Made by a program: the position numbers and the translations under genes
The notes under the pieces: model-generated
Databases searched by the model: none
What the model was told of the DNA's origin: nothing
What the model saw: the letters and a program-made list of their open reading frames with translations, nothing else
Shown here: piece after piece, positions 41,301-48,135 of the stretch
How the letters are laid out: the number at the start of each line of letters is the position of its first letter
Numbering within the stretch: position 1 is the first letter of the stretch
Source of the DNA: Piscicola geometra
Lineage: Eukaryota > Annelida > Clitellata > Hirudinida > Piscicolidae
Assembly (NCBI GenBank): GCA_943735955.1
Contig: OX030956.1
Location: forward strand, 3,437,912 to 3,501,911
Length of the DNA stretch: 64,000 nucleotides
Direction: 5' to 3'

Positions 41301-44300
41301 ATCTCCACACTGGAACTCATCAGATCGGCATGCAGGCTGCGGCTCGAAAAGATCATCTAGTGCTTGAAATTTTGAAAGAATATTTCAGCTCCTTCATATT
41401 TTTTTAAATTATAAAATTTGTAATAAGCCAATCAGATGATATAATATTTTTTTAACAAACCACAAGTGAGCTCATCCATTCCATCGTTGCAGTCGTAGTT
41501 TCGATTGCAGACAAATTCTCTGGGAATGCAAGTGCCATCTCCACATTTGAACTCTTCAGCTCTGCATTCTTTTTCTATAAAAACAAAAAGAAAATTCTCT
41601 AATTTAAACATTCTTCTATTTTTACCATTTTTATCAATTATCTATTGTTACAAAGGTTTGCATATTATTTCTTTACTACACATAAAAAAGTAATTAAATA
41701 TGTTTAAGTTTTTTAAATGTCATATTAAGATGCATTCAAACTTACCGCATCTTCTTTCATCAGATCCATCTGGGCACTCCGGGTAGCTGTTGCACTTGTA
41801 GCGCACATCAATGCAGCTTCCATCTCCACACTGGAACTCATCAGATCGGCATTCTTGTTCTTCATAGTTTATTAAACAATTAATTGTTAAAATAATTCGT
41901 AAACGATCAATTTTTTTCTTTATGCGAATAAATTATCAAAAGATTATTAATTTAAACTTATTTTTGTAAAATGAAAGAATTATGTTTTATAACTATAAAA
42001 AACATATTATTTTTAACTGAAAAAAAAACAAAATATATAACTTAACTAGCAAACAAAAATCAATGTTATTTGTTAATGATTTGAAGTTACCGCATCCTCT
42101 TTCATCAGATCCATCTGGACATTCCGGGTAGCTGCTGCACTTGTAACGAACATCAATGCAGCTCCCATCTCCACACTGGAACTCATCAGATCTGCATGCA
42201 GACGGCCGCTCTGATGGACGATCTTGAGCTTGAATAAATCAAAATTGTAGATTAAAATGTTAAAAATTAACACTTTAAAAGCAAACAATATTTTTTTAAT
42301 GTTAAAGGCATTAACGTTCCGTCGTTAAATTCGTAATCTCGATTGAAAGCAAAATCATTTTACGCTTTAAATCTTCTACACTCTAGTCTAATAAATTCCA
42401 AATTATTCATCATTAATTTATAACTTACAGTATCATTTTTTATATATTAATATTCTAAACCTTTTTGAGACTTTTTGTTACACTAATGTGATTTCATAAC
42501 TGTGATTTGAAGATCTGGGTGTTCAACAAATAGTTTGAGAACTTGAGGAAAAAATAGCTAACCACATCCTCTTTCATCAGATTCATCTGAGCACTCTGGG
42601 TAGCTGTTGCACTTGTAACGAACATCAATGCAGCTCCCATCTCCACACTGGAACTCATCAGGTCGGCATGCAGGCTGTGGTTCCGATGGACGATCTGGTA
42701 CTTGAAAATGTAAAAAATATTTTTAGATCCTTAATATTTAAAAAAAATTAATTAAAAAAATATTAGATGATCTACTATTGTTTTGTAACTAACCACAATT
42801 GAACTCATCCTTTCTATCGTTGCAGTCGTAGTTTCGATTGCAGACAAATTCTCTGGGAATGCAAGTGCCATCTCCACATTTGAACTCTTCGGGTCTGCAT
42901 TCTTGTTCTTCGTATTTTGTTAAAAAGAACTTATGAAAATTCTAAAATATTGTAAAAACAATTTATGAATTATACTTATTTTTTAGGTTGAAGACCAAAA
43001 AAAAGATACATTGACGTGGTGAAAGAAGATATGAAAGAAGTCGAAACAAAAGAGAAGCTGCTATACTGTGGTGACCCCTTATCAGTTGTAAGAAAATATT
43101 TAAATTTATTTTCAAAAAAAATCCCAAAAAATATATGATAATTTATTATAACATTTAATAATAACAATGAATTTAAACTTACGGCAACCATCCTCATCAG
43201 ATCCATCTGGGCACTCCGGGTAGCTGTTGCACTTGTAGCGAACATCAATGCAGCTTCCATCTCCACACTGGAACTCGTCAGGTCGGCATGCAGGCTGCGG
43301 CTCGAATAGACCATCTAGTGTTTGAAAAGAACATACTTTTATTTTTAAACAATTAGAATATATATTTTTAAACTATTAGTAAATACTTTGATGTCTAATA
43401 ACTAATCCATTTATCTTAATATTTTTCTTTTTCAAATTCATTACTAGCTTATTACGCAAAAATCTCGAGTTTTATTTTTTAAAATTGTATCTCAAGTTAA
43501 AAAAAGCTTACGGCAGCCTTCTTCATCAGATCCGTCTGAACAGTCGTGGTAGTTGTTGCATTTGTAACGATTGTGAAGGCATGATCCGTCTTTGCACATG
43601 AACTCGTCGCTCAAGCAAGTCGCTGAGATTTCATTCGAGTTATATATAAATGCGTTTTTGATACTCGTTAATAAACTTACAACAAGTGCTCTCATCAGTC
43701 TCATCAGAGCAATCTCTGGTTCCATCACAACGTTGCTCCTGTCTTATACACCTTCCTCCATCGCATTGGAACTCATTAACTCCGCATTCAGTATCAGAAT
43801 CTTAAGGAATTTTATTTTAATCATGTAGTTATTCAGCCTTTTTAAGGTTGAAAAGTTTAACTCACGGCATCCTTCTTCATCAGAACCATCTGAGCACTCC
43901 GGGTAGCTGCTGCACTTGTAACGAACATCAATGCAGCTCCCATCTCCACACTGGAACTCATCAGGTCGGCATGCAGGCTGTGGCTCGAATGAACCACCTA
44001 GTTCTGTTTCTACATAGTTTATTATAATATTAATTGTTAAAATATTTTTTATTTAATCTTATTTCAATATTTATTCGAATAAATTATCAAAGGTTTAATA
44101 ATTATTTATTTAAAATATCACATGAAACATTTAAAATTATTTTAAAACCTTTCAATACTAACAGAGAATTTAAACTTACGGCATCCTTCCTCATCAGATC
44201 CATCTGGGCACTCCGGGTAGCTGTTGCACTTGTAACGCACATGAATGCAGCTCCCATCTCCACACTGGAACTCATCAGGTCGGCATTGAGACAAACGTTT

Positions 44301-46325
44301 CTCTATGGGTTTAAAAATTAATTTTTTATTTAACTCGTTTACGATAATAAGTATTTCAATGATTAATGAGGTTTAATTTAATCTTTTTTTTTATTCGGAA
44401 GAAGTACCGCAGTTTAGTTCATCAGCTCCATCTATGCAGTCAGATCTTCCATTACAAATGAAGTCTTTAGAAATACAAGCACCGTCTTGACATTGAAAAT
44501 CACTTACTTCACATAGTTCTACATTTGGAAAAAAGTATATTTTAAAATTTGATTTAACATTTTTATTTTCTTTAATTGTTAAAAGTCTATAATAAGAACT
44601 TCATCCAATCGTTCGTACCGCATTTCATTTCATCGGAGCCGTCAGGACAATCAACTATTCTATCACAACTTTTCGAGTATGGAAGGCAGGTTCCATCTAG
44701 GCATTGGAACTGCTTGCAAAATTGCTGATCCCCTTGTTAGGGATTTCGAAATTGTTTTTTTAAACTATTGAATTAGACAAACAAATAATATTTAGAAACA
44801 GATTCATAATATTAAAATGGATGACTATTATAAGTCAATAACTACGATTATAAAATACGCTAAAATTTATATAAAATGAGAAATAGTTTAAGAAAATATA
44901 TTTTTATTTTTACCGCAATTTTGCTCATCATCTCCTTGCTGGCAGTCTTCTTTTCCATCGCATTTAAGGGTGTTTTGGAGGCAAGCAACTTGGTTATCGA
45001 CATAACACTGGAAGAATCGCGGAGGACAAATATCGGATTTGAGATCTGCACGATTTTAAATTTTTTACATTTTTTTCTTACTAATTTTTATGCTTTTATA
45101 TTATTGAAAATTTTGTATGTTTTATTTATTTTAATAAAATACACAAGTGTTTTTGAAAAAATTAAAGATTTTTTTATATGATTTTTATACATACCAAATA
45201 ATATATCAAAACTTTTTAAACTTTGAATTTAAAACCGTTAAGGAAATTATTAAAAACTTTACGGCAATCTTCTTCATCTAAGCCGTCAGAACACTCTGGC
45301 ACTCCGTCACACACCCGATCATAGTGGATGCAGTACTGGCTGCAAAAGAGGTGATTTGGAGCGCAAGGTGTAACACCACCATCTGCGAAGATTTAATAAC
45401 TTTTATATATGATTTATTGTTAGTGAATATATTGTTTTAAAAATATCAATGAGAATACAGATTAGCGGTCTGTTTAGTTAGAGCATTATTTAACGAAAGT
45501 TAAATTGTCCATTAATGAATTAAATTAAATTTTAAAATTGAATATTTAATTAAAGGTTGAATTTGTAAATAAAGTTTTAAATTATTAACGGTTCGGTGCC
45601 CAACTAAGATTAGAATGAAGGCTGAAGAAAGTGGTTTGTTTAAATGATTACGGTCCTCTTAGTAGGTGGTTATCAGTGAGTACAGATAAGTAAGAGTGTA
45701 TTTCAAATTGACTAGTCGTATGAAATAAGAAAGGTTTTCATGATAAAAATAAAATTATTAAAAGTTTCATTATGTTAATGCGACAGTATCCATCATTTAA
45801 CTCAAACAAGAATATTAAATCTGTTATCTTTAAATTTTTGTTTAATTATAAGAAAACATTTTTTTATGTAATACGTTTTTAGAAAAAAGTATGTTATAAA
45901 ATTATATCAATTGGATACTTATTTATTCAAAAACTGAAATATATCATAAAAGCGATGATTTACGTTTTGGGTCCATGATATAGCGGGAGATTATCGATGG
46001 TTCTTCTTCATACGCCGAATGAACTGAGTAATGAAGGCCCCCATTCTCTTCTTGTTCCTCCCCATCATCAGCATCATCGTCATAATCCAAATGTTCTTCA
46101 GGGTCGTCATAATCCTCTCCATCGGGTGTTGGCAATGACTGGAAAGAAAAAATATTTTTTATTTTCGAGATTTTATGATATTTAAATTCATTTCAAAAAA
46201 TTTATAAAATTGCATTTATAAAAAACTATTTTTACATTGACGTTGCAAAAATACACGAGTTGCAACAACAGTATAAGGAAAACTATTTTCTTTGTTTTAA
46301 TAAAAGTTATACAGTTTAAAAGCAT
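22147..46325 (-). CDS. trol: Perlecan-type basement membrane proteoglycan core protein, ~85 exons
   Basis: Large modular secreted protein of basement membranes; the family (HSPG2 in vertebrates, UNC-52 in nematodes, Trol in flies) links laminin, nidogen, integrins and growth factors. Identification rests on the diagnostic order LDLa array - Ig - laminin IV/LE - Ig array - three LG domains with EGFs, read continuously on the minus strand. The start (ATG at 46325) opens a basic then hydrophobic signal peptide. The intron after exon 1 (donor at 46235, acceptor at 46139) is in phase 0, and exons 2-5 join in frame. The stop TAA is at 22147-22149, after a C-terminus ending KCQDE. I estimate about 85 exons and about 3,700 residues by summing blocks; individual boundaries are approximate. 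LDLa exons carry phase 1 introns on both sides, so they can be duplicated without frameshift. I see no internal stop or frameshift in the joined frame. Confidence in the family is very high; the exact exon set needs RNA evidence. Confidence 0.95.
23394..23512. repeat. Intronic (TCA)n microsatellite in perlecan
   Basis: TCA/TCT triplet tract in the intron between the LG2 and LG3 exons (23343 and 23548). It is removed by splicing if the assigned acceptor at 23344-23345 is used. Confidence 0.9.
23548..24828 (-). CDS. trol: Perlecan LG2 domain
   Basis: Exons 24728-24828, 24418-24541, 24167-24283, 23878-24038 and 23548-23641. Landmarks: [51 protein letters not shown] and [18 protein letters not shown], all typical LG strand motifs. 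The donor after CVSE (GAG at 23878) restores frame; reading past it gives a stop soon after. The final exon ends with a short linker, [12 protein letters not shown], that leads directly to LG3. Confidence 0.92.
24992..26344 (-). CDS. trol: Perlecan LG1 and two EGF domains
   Basis: LG1 is encoded by 26234-26344, 25952-26134, 25673-25816 and the start of 25240-25464 ([20 protein letters not shown], then [10 protein letters not shown], the usual LG end). Two EGFs follow: [19 protein letters not shown]...GAFC, and [20 protein letters not shown]...GLQC (exon 24992-25096). Exon junctions were checked for phase and are consistent. The acceptor before 26344 appears to be AAAG, which is weak. Confidence 0.93.
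26471..30746 (-). CDS. trol: Perlecan Ig array: eight Ig domains
   Basis: Eight consecutive I-set Ig domains (perlecan domain IV). Exon positions: Ig3 about 30473-30746 (one exon); Ig4 about 30282-30390 plus 29925-30122; Ig5 29680-29822 plus 29350-29510; Ig6 29035-29195 plus 28755-28880; Ig7 28437-28612 plus 28195-28300; Ig8 27890-28048 plus 27680-27785; Ig9 in three exons near 27475-27545, 27195-27330 and 26995-27057; Ig10 26713-26858 plus 26471-26603. Each second half carries a D.G.Y.C motif (EGIYEC, GRYVC, GTYLC, GTYKC, GVYIC, GLYVC, GDYKC; in Ig4 the variant GEFVC). Fly and nematode perlecans also have long Ig arrays. Confidence 0.93.
30853..31535 (-). CDS. trol: Perlecan laminin EGF-like modules after laminin IV-2
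   Basis: Exons near 31401-31535 ([18 protein letters not shown]), 31165-31283 ([18 protein letters not shown]), 31000-31065 ([15 protein letters not shown]) and a very small exon at about 30853-30898 ([14 protein letters not shown]). The last is a Lys-rich linker leading into the Ig array. It is the least certain exon, but its splice sites and phase fit. Confidence 0.82.
31652..32760 (-). CDS. trol: Perlecan second laminin IV domain
   Basis: Exons near 32590-32760 ([27 protein letters not shown]), 32395-32490, about 32010-32117 and 31652-31917. The last ends in [17 protein letters not shown], the laminin IV exit motif. The intron between the second and third exons carries the hAT-type MITE at 32175-32335. 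The third exon is short and the least certain of the block. Confidence 0.85.
32175..32335. mobile_element. Small hAT-type MITE with 8-bp target duplication
   Basis: A GC-rich 161-bp insert in a perlecan intron, flanked on both sides by the direct repeat aattatag (32167-32174 and 32336-32343). It starts CAGGGGTGGCAATC and ends with the complement of CATGGGCGGTGATC, an imperfect terminal inverted repeat (10 of 14). An 8-bp target duplication and CAGGGG-type ends are hallmarks of hAT elements. There is no coding capacity, so it is non-autonomous. It contains an 11-G run and a complementary C run that could fold back. Confidence 0.8.
32841..33775 (-). CDS. trol: Perlecan laminin EGF-like modules between the two laminin IV domains
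   Basis: Exons near 33665-33775, 33456-33553, 33215-33359 and 32841-33047 encode Cys/Gly-rich LE modules, for example [44 protein letters not shown] and [14 protein letters not shown]. The last exon ends with [14 protein letters not shown], which opens the second laminin IV domain. Confidence 0.9.
33892..35191 (-). CDS. trol: Perlecan first laminin IV (laminin B) domain with split LE
   Basis: Begins with the half LE motif [17 protein letters not shown] (about 35061-35191), the normal lead-in to laminin IV type A domains. It continues through exons near 34783-34944 ([21 protein letters not shown]), 34595-34690, 34295-34380, 34077-34175 ([16 protein letters not shown]) and 33892-33967. The last resumes the LE with [14 protein letters not shown], the standard exit motif. 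Laminin IV insertions inside an LE are characteristic of perlecan domain III and of laminin short arms. Confidence 0.92.
35257..35580 (-). CDS. trol: Perlecan Ig domain preceding laminin IV (single exon)
   Basis: One exon encodes a complete I-set Ig domain: [20 protein letters not shown], then [11 protein letters not shown], then [15 protein letters not shown]. In perlecans an Ig domain at this place separates domain I/II from the laminin-like domain III. Unlike most other Ig modules here it is not split by an intron. Confidence 0.92.
35743..36361 (-). CDS. trol: Perlecan LDLa modules 29-31
   Basis: Three single-exon LDLa modules, about 36228-36361, 35989-36115 and 35743-35880, with ends [20 protein letters not shown] and [10 protein letters not shown]. 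They are diverged from the type A and B modules and from each other. They resemble the short LDLa cluster that precedes Ig and laminin IV domains in perlecans generally. Confidence 0.92.
36457..36915 (-). CDS. trol: Perlecan first Ig domain (two exons)
   Basis: Two exons, about 36775-36915 and 36457-36604, form an Ig-like domain: [18 protein letters not shown] in the first half and [12 protein letters not shown] in the second (D.Y.C motif). The tryptophan is in HPHWS. It interrupts the LDLa array: 28 LDLa modules precede it and three follow. The intron falls inside the domain, as in most of the Ig modules of this gene. Confidence 0.88.
37010..44302 (-). CDS. trol: Perlecan LDLa type A modules (15 copies)
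   Basis: Fifteen exons encode almost the same module, with core [17 protein letters not shown] and an end such as [11 protein letters not shown]. Approximate exon centres: 44.24, 43.93, 43.25, 42.63, 42.16, 41.80, 41.30, 40.83, 40.38, 39.69, 39.05, 38.55, 38.19, 37.55 and 37.07 kb. Most carry a Pro-rich leader ([10 protein letters not shown] and variants); those near 41.80, 39.69 and 38.19 kb carry a different leader, YEEQEC. Nucleotide identity across the cores is very high, with long stretches unchanged from copy to copy. That implies recent duplication or ongoing gene conversion. Introns on both sides are phase 1. All fifteen are open and keep their six cysteines. Confidence 0.95.
37206..42909 (-). 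CDS. trol: Perlecan LDLa type B modules (7 copies)
   Basis: Seven exons encode a second module with core [17 protein letters not shown] and end [13 protein letters not shown]. Approximate centres: 42.85, 41.52, 40.59 (most divergent, ending [10 protein letters not shown]), 40.00, 39.28, 37.79 and 37.26 kb. They are interleaved with type A exons. The calcium-site consensus is altered in most copies: the usual DGSDE reads DRMDE, DRIDE or DRKDE, keeping the acidic residues but replacing Gly-Ser. Calcium affinity may differ from type A (inference). Confidence 0.93.
37915..38040 (+). mobile_element. RTE-like retrotransposon 3' remnant in LDLa intron (copy 1)
   Basis: The intron between LDLa exons at 37.79 and 38.19 kb contains a decayed plus-strand stretch that ends with a form of the gtggcgacccct...gaaag motif seen at RTE-type LINE 3' ends (here ctgacagcccctaattagag). 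The same motif ends the longer element near 14.5 kb in this window. The stretch is antisense to the perlecan gene. Confidence 0.5.
38690..38800 (-). pseudogene. Decayed type B LDLa pseudo-exon (copy 1)
   Basis: Read on the minus strand, this intronic stretch aligns with a type B LDLa exon: ECRRFKV, then a stop, then [19 protein letters not shown]. It matches the spacing of ECRAEEFKC...[17 protein letters not shown] but has lost the CGDGTCIP loop and several cysteines. It lies between functional type A exons at 38.55 and 39.05 kb. It could not encode a folded LDLa module. Confidence 0.75.
39408..39540 (+). mobile_element. RTE-like 3' remnant in LDLa intron (copy 2)
   Basis: Almost identical to the copy at 37915-38040, including the words ggttgcgtggacgtggtaag and ctgacagcccctaattagag. 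It occupies the equivalent intron between exons at 39.28 and 39.69 kb. The match shows that intron and exons were duplicated together after the insertion. Confidence 0.55.
40105..40225 (+). mobile_element. RTE-like 3' remnant in LDLa intron (copy 3)
   Basis: More divergent copy between the exons at 40.00 and 40.38 kb. It keeps actgtggcgacccctt, the clearest form of the RTE-type terminal motif in the array, preceded by a purine-rich stretch (gaagtcgaagcaaaagagc). Confidence 0.5.
40972..41098 (-). pseudogene. Decayed type B LDLa pseudo-exon (copy 2)
   Basis: This intronic stretch resembles the 38.69 kb pseudo-exon in its plus-strand words (ggcagtttgattcatc, aatctcgatagtatg, ttctacattctag). It has extra inserted bases in the middle and lies between type A exons at 40.83 and 41.30 kb. 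It is a sister copy carried along by segment duplication. Confidence 0.65.
42298..42398 (-). pseudogene. Decayed type B LDLa pseudo-exon (copy 3)
   Basis: This is the third copy of the same degenerate exon (shared words cgtcgttaaattcgtaatct and ctttaaatcttctaca with 38.7 kb). It lies between type A exons at 42.16 and 42.63 kb. Part of the 5' plus-strand end is deleted relative to copy 1. Confidence 0.65.
42990..43100 (+). mobile_element. RTE-like 3' remnant in LDLa intron (copy 4)
   Basis: Fourth copy, between the exons at 42.85 and 43.25 kb, with gaagtcgaaacaaaagag and actgtggtgacccctta. It is closest to copy 3. All four copies sit between a type A exon and the type B exon that follows it in transcript order. 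Confidence 0.5.
43513..43802 (-). CDS. trol: Perlecan LDLa modules 7-8, divergent pair inside the array
   Basis: Two LDLa exons, about 43681-43802 and 43513-43622, with cores ending [10 protein letters not shown] and [10 protein letters not shown]. They lack the type A and type B signatures of their neighbours. The first has an extra Cys directly after its last conserved Cys (STCC) and a short Arg-Gln segment (CIRQEQRC) in place of the usual loop. They separate two type A modules upstream (44.2 and 43.9 kb) from the main duplicated block downstream. Confidence 0.88.
44408..45382 (-). CDS. trol: Perlecan LDLa modules 1-4, divergent group
   Basis: Four single-exon LDL-receptor class A modules: 45263-45382, 44914-45045, 44619-44732 and 44408-44518. 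Each shows six cysteines and the acidic calcium-binding end, for example [30 protein letters not shown] and [10 protein letters not shown]. They differ clearly from each other and from the repetitive modules that follow, so they look like old, stable copies. The acceptor of the third exon appears to be the unusual AAG at about 44733; no in-frame AG alternative was seen. LDLa domains bind calcium and ligands in the lipoprotein-receptor family. Confidence 0.9.
45964..46325 (-). CDS. trol: Perlecan exons 1-2: signal peptide and acidic tyrosine-rich segment
   Basis: Exon 1 (46236-46325) encodes 30 residues: MLLNCITF, then basic KTKK, then a hydrophobic core [13 protein letters not shown], a classic signal peptide. 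Exon 2 (45964-46138) encodes about 58 residues, strongly acidic, with runs such as [19 protein letters not shown] and several Tyr within Asp/Glu clusters. These are plausible tyrosine-sulfation sites (inference). No Ser-Gly dipeptide, the usual glycosaminoglycan attachment site of vertebrate perlecan domain I, is visible in either exon, and no SEA domain is seen. Exon 2 joins the first LDLa exon in phase 1. The stretch from 46326 to 48135 upstream holds no coding exon that I can support and would contain the promoter and 5' UTR. Confidence 0.85.
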
Positions 46326-48135
46326 GGTAATTTATCTCGATTTAACAAACTTTACAATATCGTATTTGTTTCAATTTAGTTTAAGTATATTTTCGGTCTT
46401 TTTTCCATATACTTGAACATAAATATAATTTTCTTCTCATTCCTTATTGCAATCAACAAAGTTTTGGGAAGAAATGACAATTGATCAACGAAATCAAAAT
46501 ATATACCCTGTATGCCTTTAATGACAGCCGTTCTTTTAAACTTGAATGCATGTAAGCAAAATTAATATAACTATTTTTATATGTATATCTATAATCTTAA
46601 GCATCATGTTGTTTCAAGTCAAGTTGAAAATAAATTTATAAAAGTGTTTCGAATATTTGTATTAGAATACTATGTAATGCCGTTTTAATAAGTGTACTTA
46701 GCTTTAATAGATATTCTTAATAGCATTCATTTTAATTTTTAGATATTTTTTGCACTTAATTAAATTTTATTTTAAATTTAAAATTGAACTTGTAGCCCAA
46801 GTCACAAGTTTTAAAGAATATATTTTTATGAGTTCAAGAAAAAGCTTTTTTGAACACTGGAATACTGAAACAATTATAGGAAAGTCATATGAATTATGTA
46901 AATATTTTTAAAAAATATATATTAATTTAAATTTCGTTAACATAGTAGCAAAATAAAATATAGAAATATTCTTTAATTAATAGAGATACACTTTTAGACA
47001 CCACTTTTCTTATCTTTATCCCCAGCCTTTGTAACATCCTTGTTAATTGTTTTAATTTGTTTAAATAAACTAATAAAAATATTTAACTTTTTTAGAAACA
47101 TCATTTCATTACAATTTTATCCATTTTTATATTCAAATTTTTGTTTTGCTTTTACAATTTAAATTTGTATTTAAAATTTTAGTATTTGGCAAAGTATTTG
47201 TTTAAAATTTTCATAACCTCTCATGAAGGATTTCCTGTCAGTCAAAAACAATTCAATGTTAGATTTTTACAATATATTACCGTAAAACACCATGAATAAG
47301 AGGCGCCTGTTTTTTTTATGTGTTTTGAAAAGAAAAATGTCCACCACATTAGTTTTGAAAAATCTATTTATTTTCGTCAATTGGAAGCTTTTGAGAGTAA
47401 AAATAGGAGATGAAAGAGTACACTTATACTGTTTTAAAGTAATTTTTTTGAAGTTAATAACTTTCATATTGAACGCCATTATCTAGTTACTTTAAAAAAA
47501 ACTATTTTTAAACCCGAATTTTTAAAATTATCTATAATGAAAGATCTTTCTTCGTCTAGCATTATGATATATTATATCAATATAAAGTACTATATAATTT
47601 TGCCCTCAATACAGTGATCAACTATTATTATATAAAACTCAAACATTATTTCGTAGCTATAATAATCAAGATTAAATCTTTAAATTTTTAGATAAATAAT
47701 CTACTTTTAAAAAGATTGAGAAATAATCAGAGAAAAAAAGAAGAAAAATACTTTTAAAAGTAATAATTTTTTTATTCAAATATTTTATCCTATGAGAATG
47801 ACTCAATTCTTTTATAATTAGTGTTTTTTATCTTCATCCTTCACCCAACAATAGCTTGAAGTGTAAATCACGTGAAACTAAGTTTCAGTTGTATTAAAGA
47901 AATTCAATTGAAAATAAATTAGTAAAATGTTTCGACTTTTTAATGACTTATCAATTGAATCTATATAGAAGAATATGTTTCTAAAATCTTTCAATTATAA
48001 TTATTAATAATTCAAAAATGTATTCGAATAATGGCAATGTTTCATAGGTTTTAAATCACAATAGAGGTAATTAAACTATATTTTGCAATTTTAATGGTTT
48101 CAAAATCTGATTTTCATGAGTCTTCAGTAATACTC
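46326..48135. other. Intergenic spacer between the two matrix genes
   Basis: AT-rich with no exon I can support. It must contain the 3' UTR of the VWDE-like gene and the promoter and 5' UTR of the perlecan gene, both minus strand. A minus-strand AATAAA (plus-strand tttatt) near 47769 is a candidate polyadenylation site for the upstream gene. Confidence 0.6.

Larger units (their letters stand above)
37727..43100. repeat. Segmental tandem duplications across the LDLa exon array
   Basis: Exons and introns are duplicated together. The segment of about 38131-39120 (two LDLa exons, a decayed exon and a third LDLa exon) is matched in order by about 41746-42705. The segment of about 37727-38290 is matched by about 39221-39790, including its intron. 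Shared intronic words appear at the same relative positions, for example caaacaaaaatcaatgttat near 38430 and 42050. The pattern is a mosaic rather than one simple tandem unit. Nested unequal crossing-over is the likely cause (inference). Confidence 0.9.

Noticed and set aside
40690..41407. Plus-strand Cys/His-rich frames across LDLa exons
   Set aside because: Antisense shadows of the repeated LDLa exons.
37206..44302. Possible CRISPR-like regular repeat array
   Set aside because: Repeats are coding LDLa exons with introns in a eukaryotic gene, at irregular spacing.
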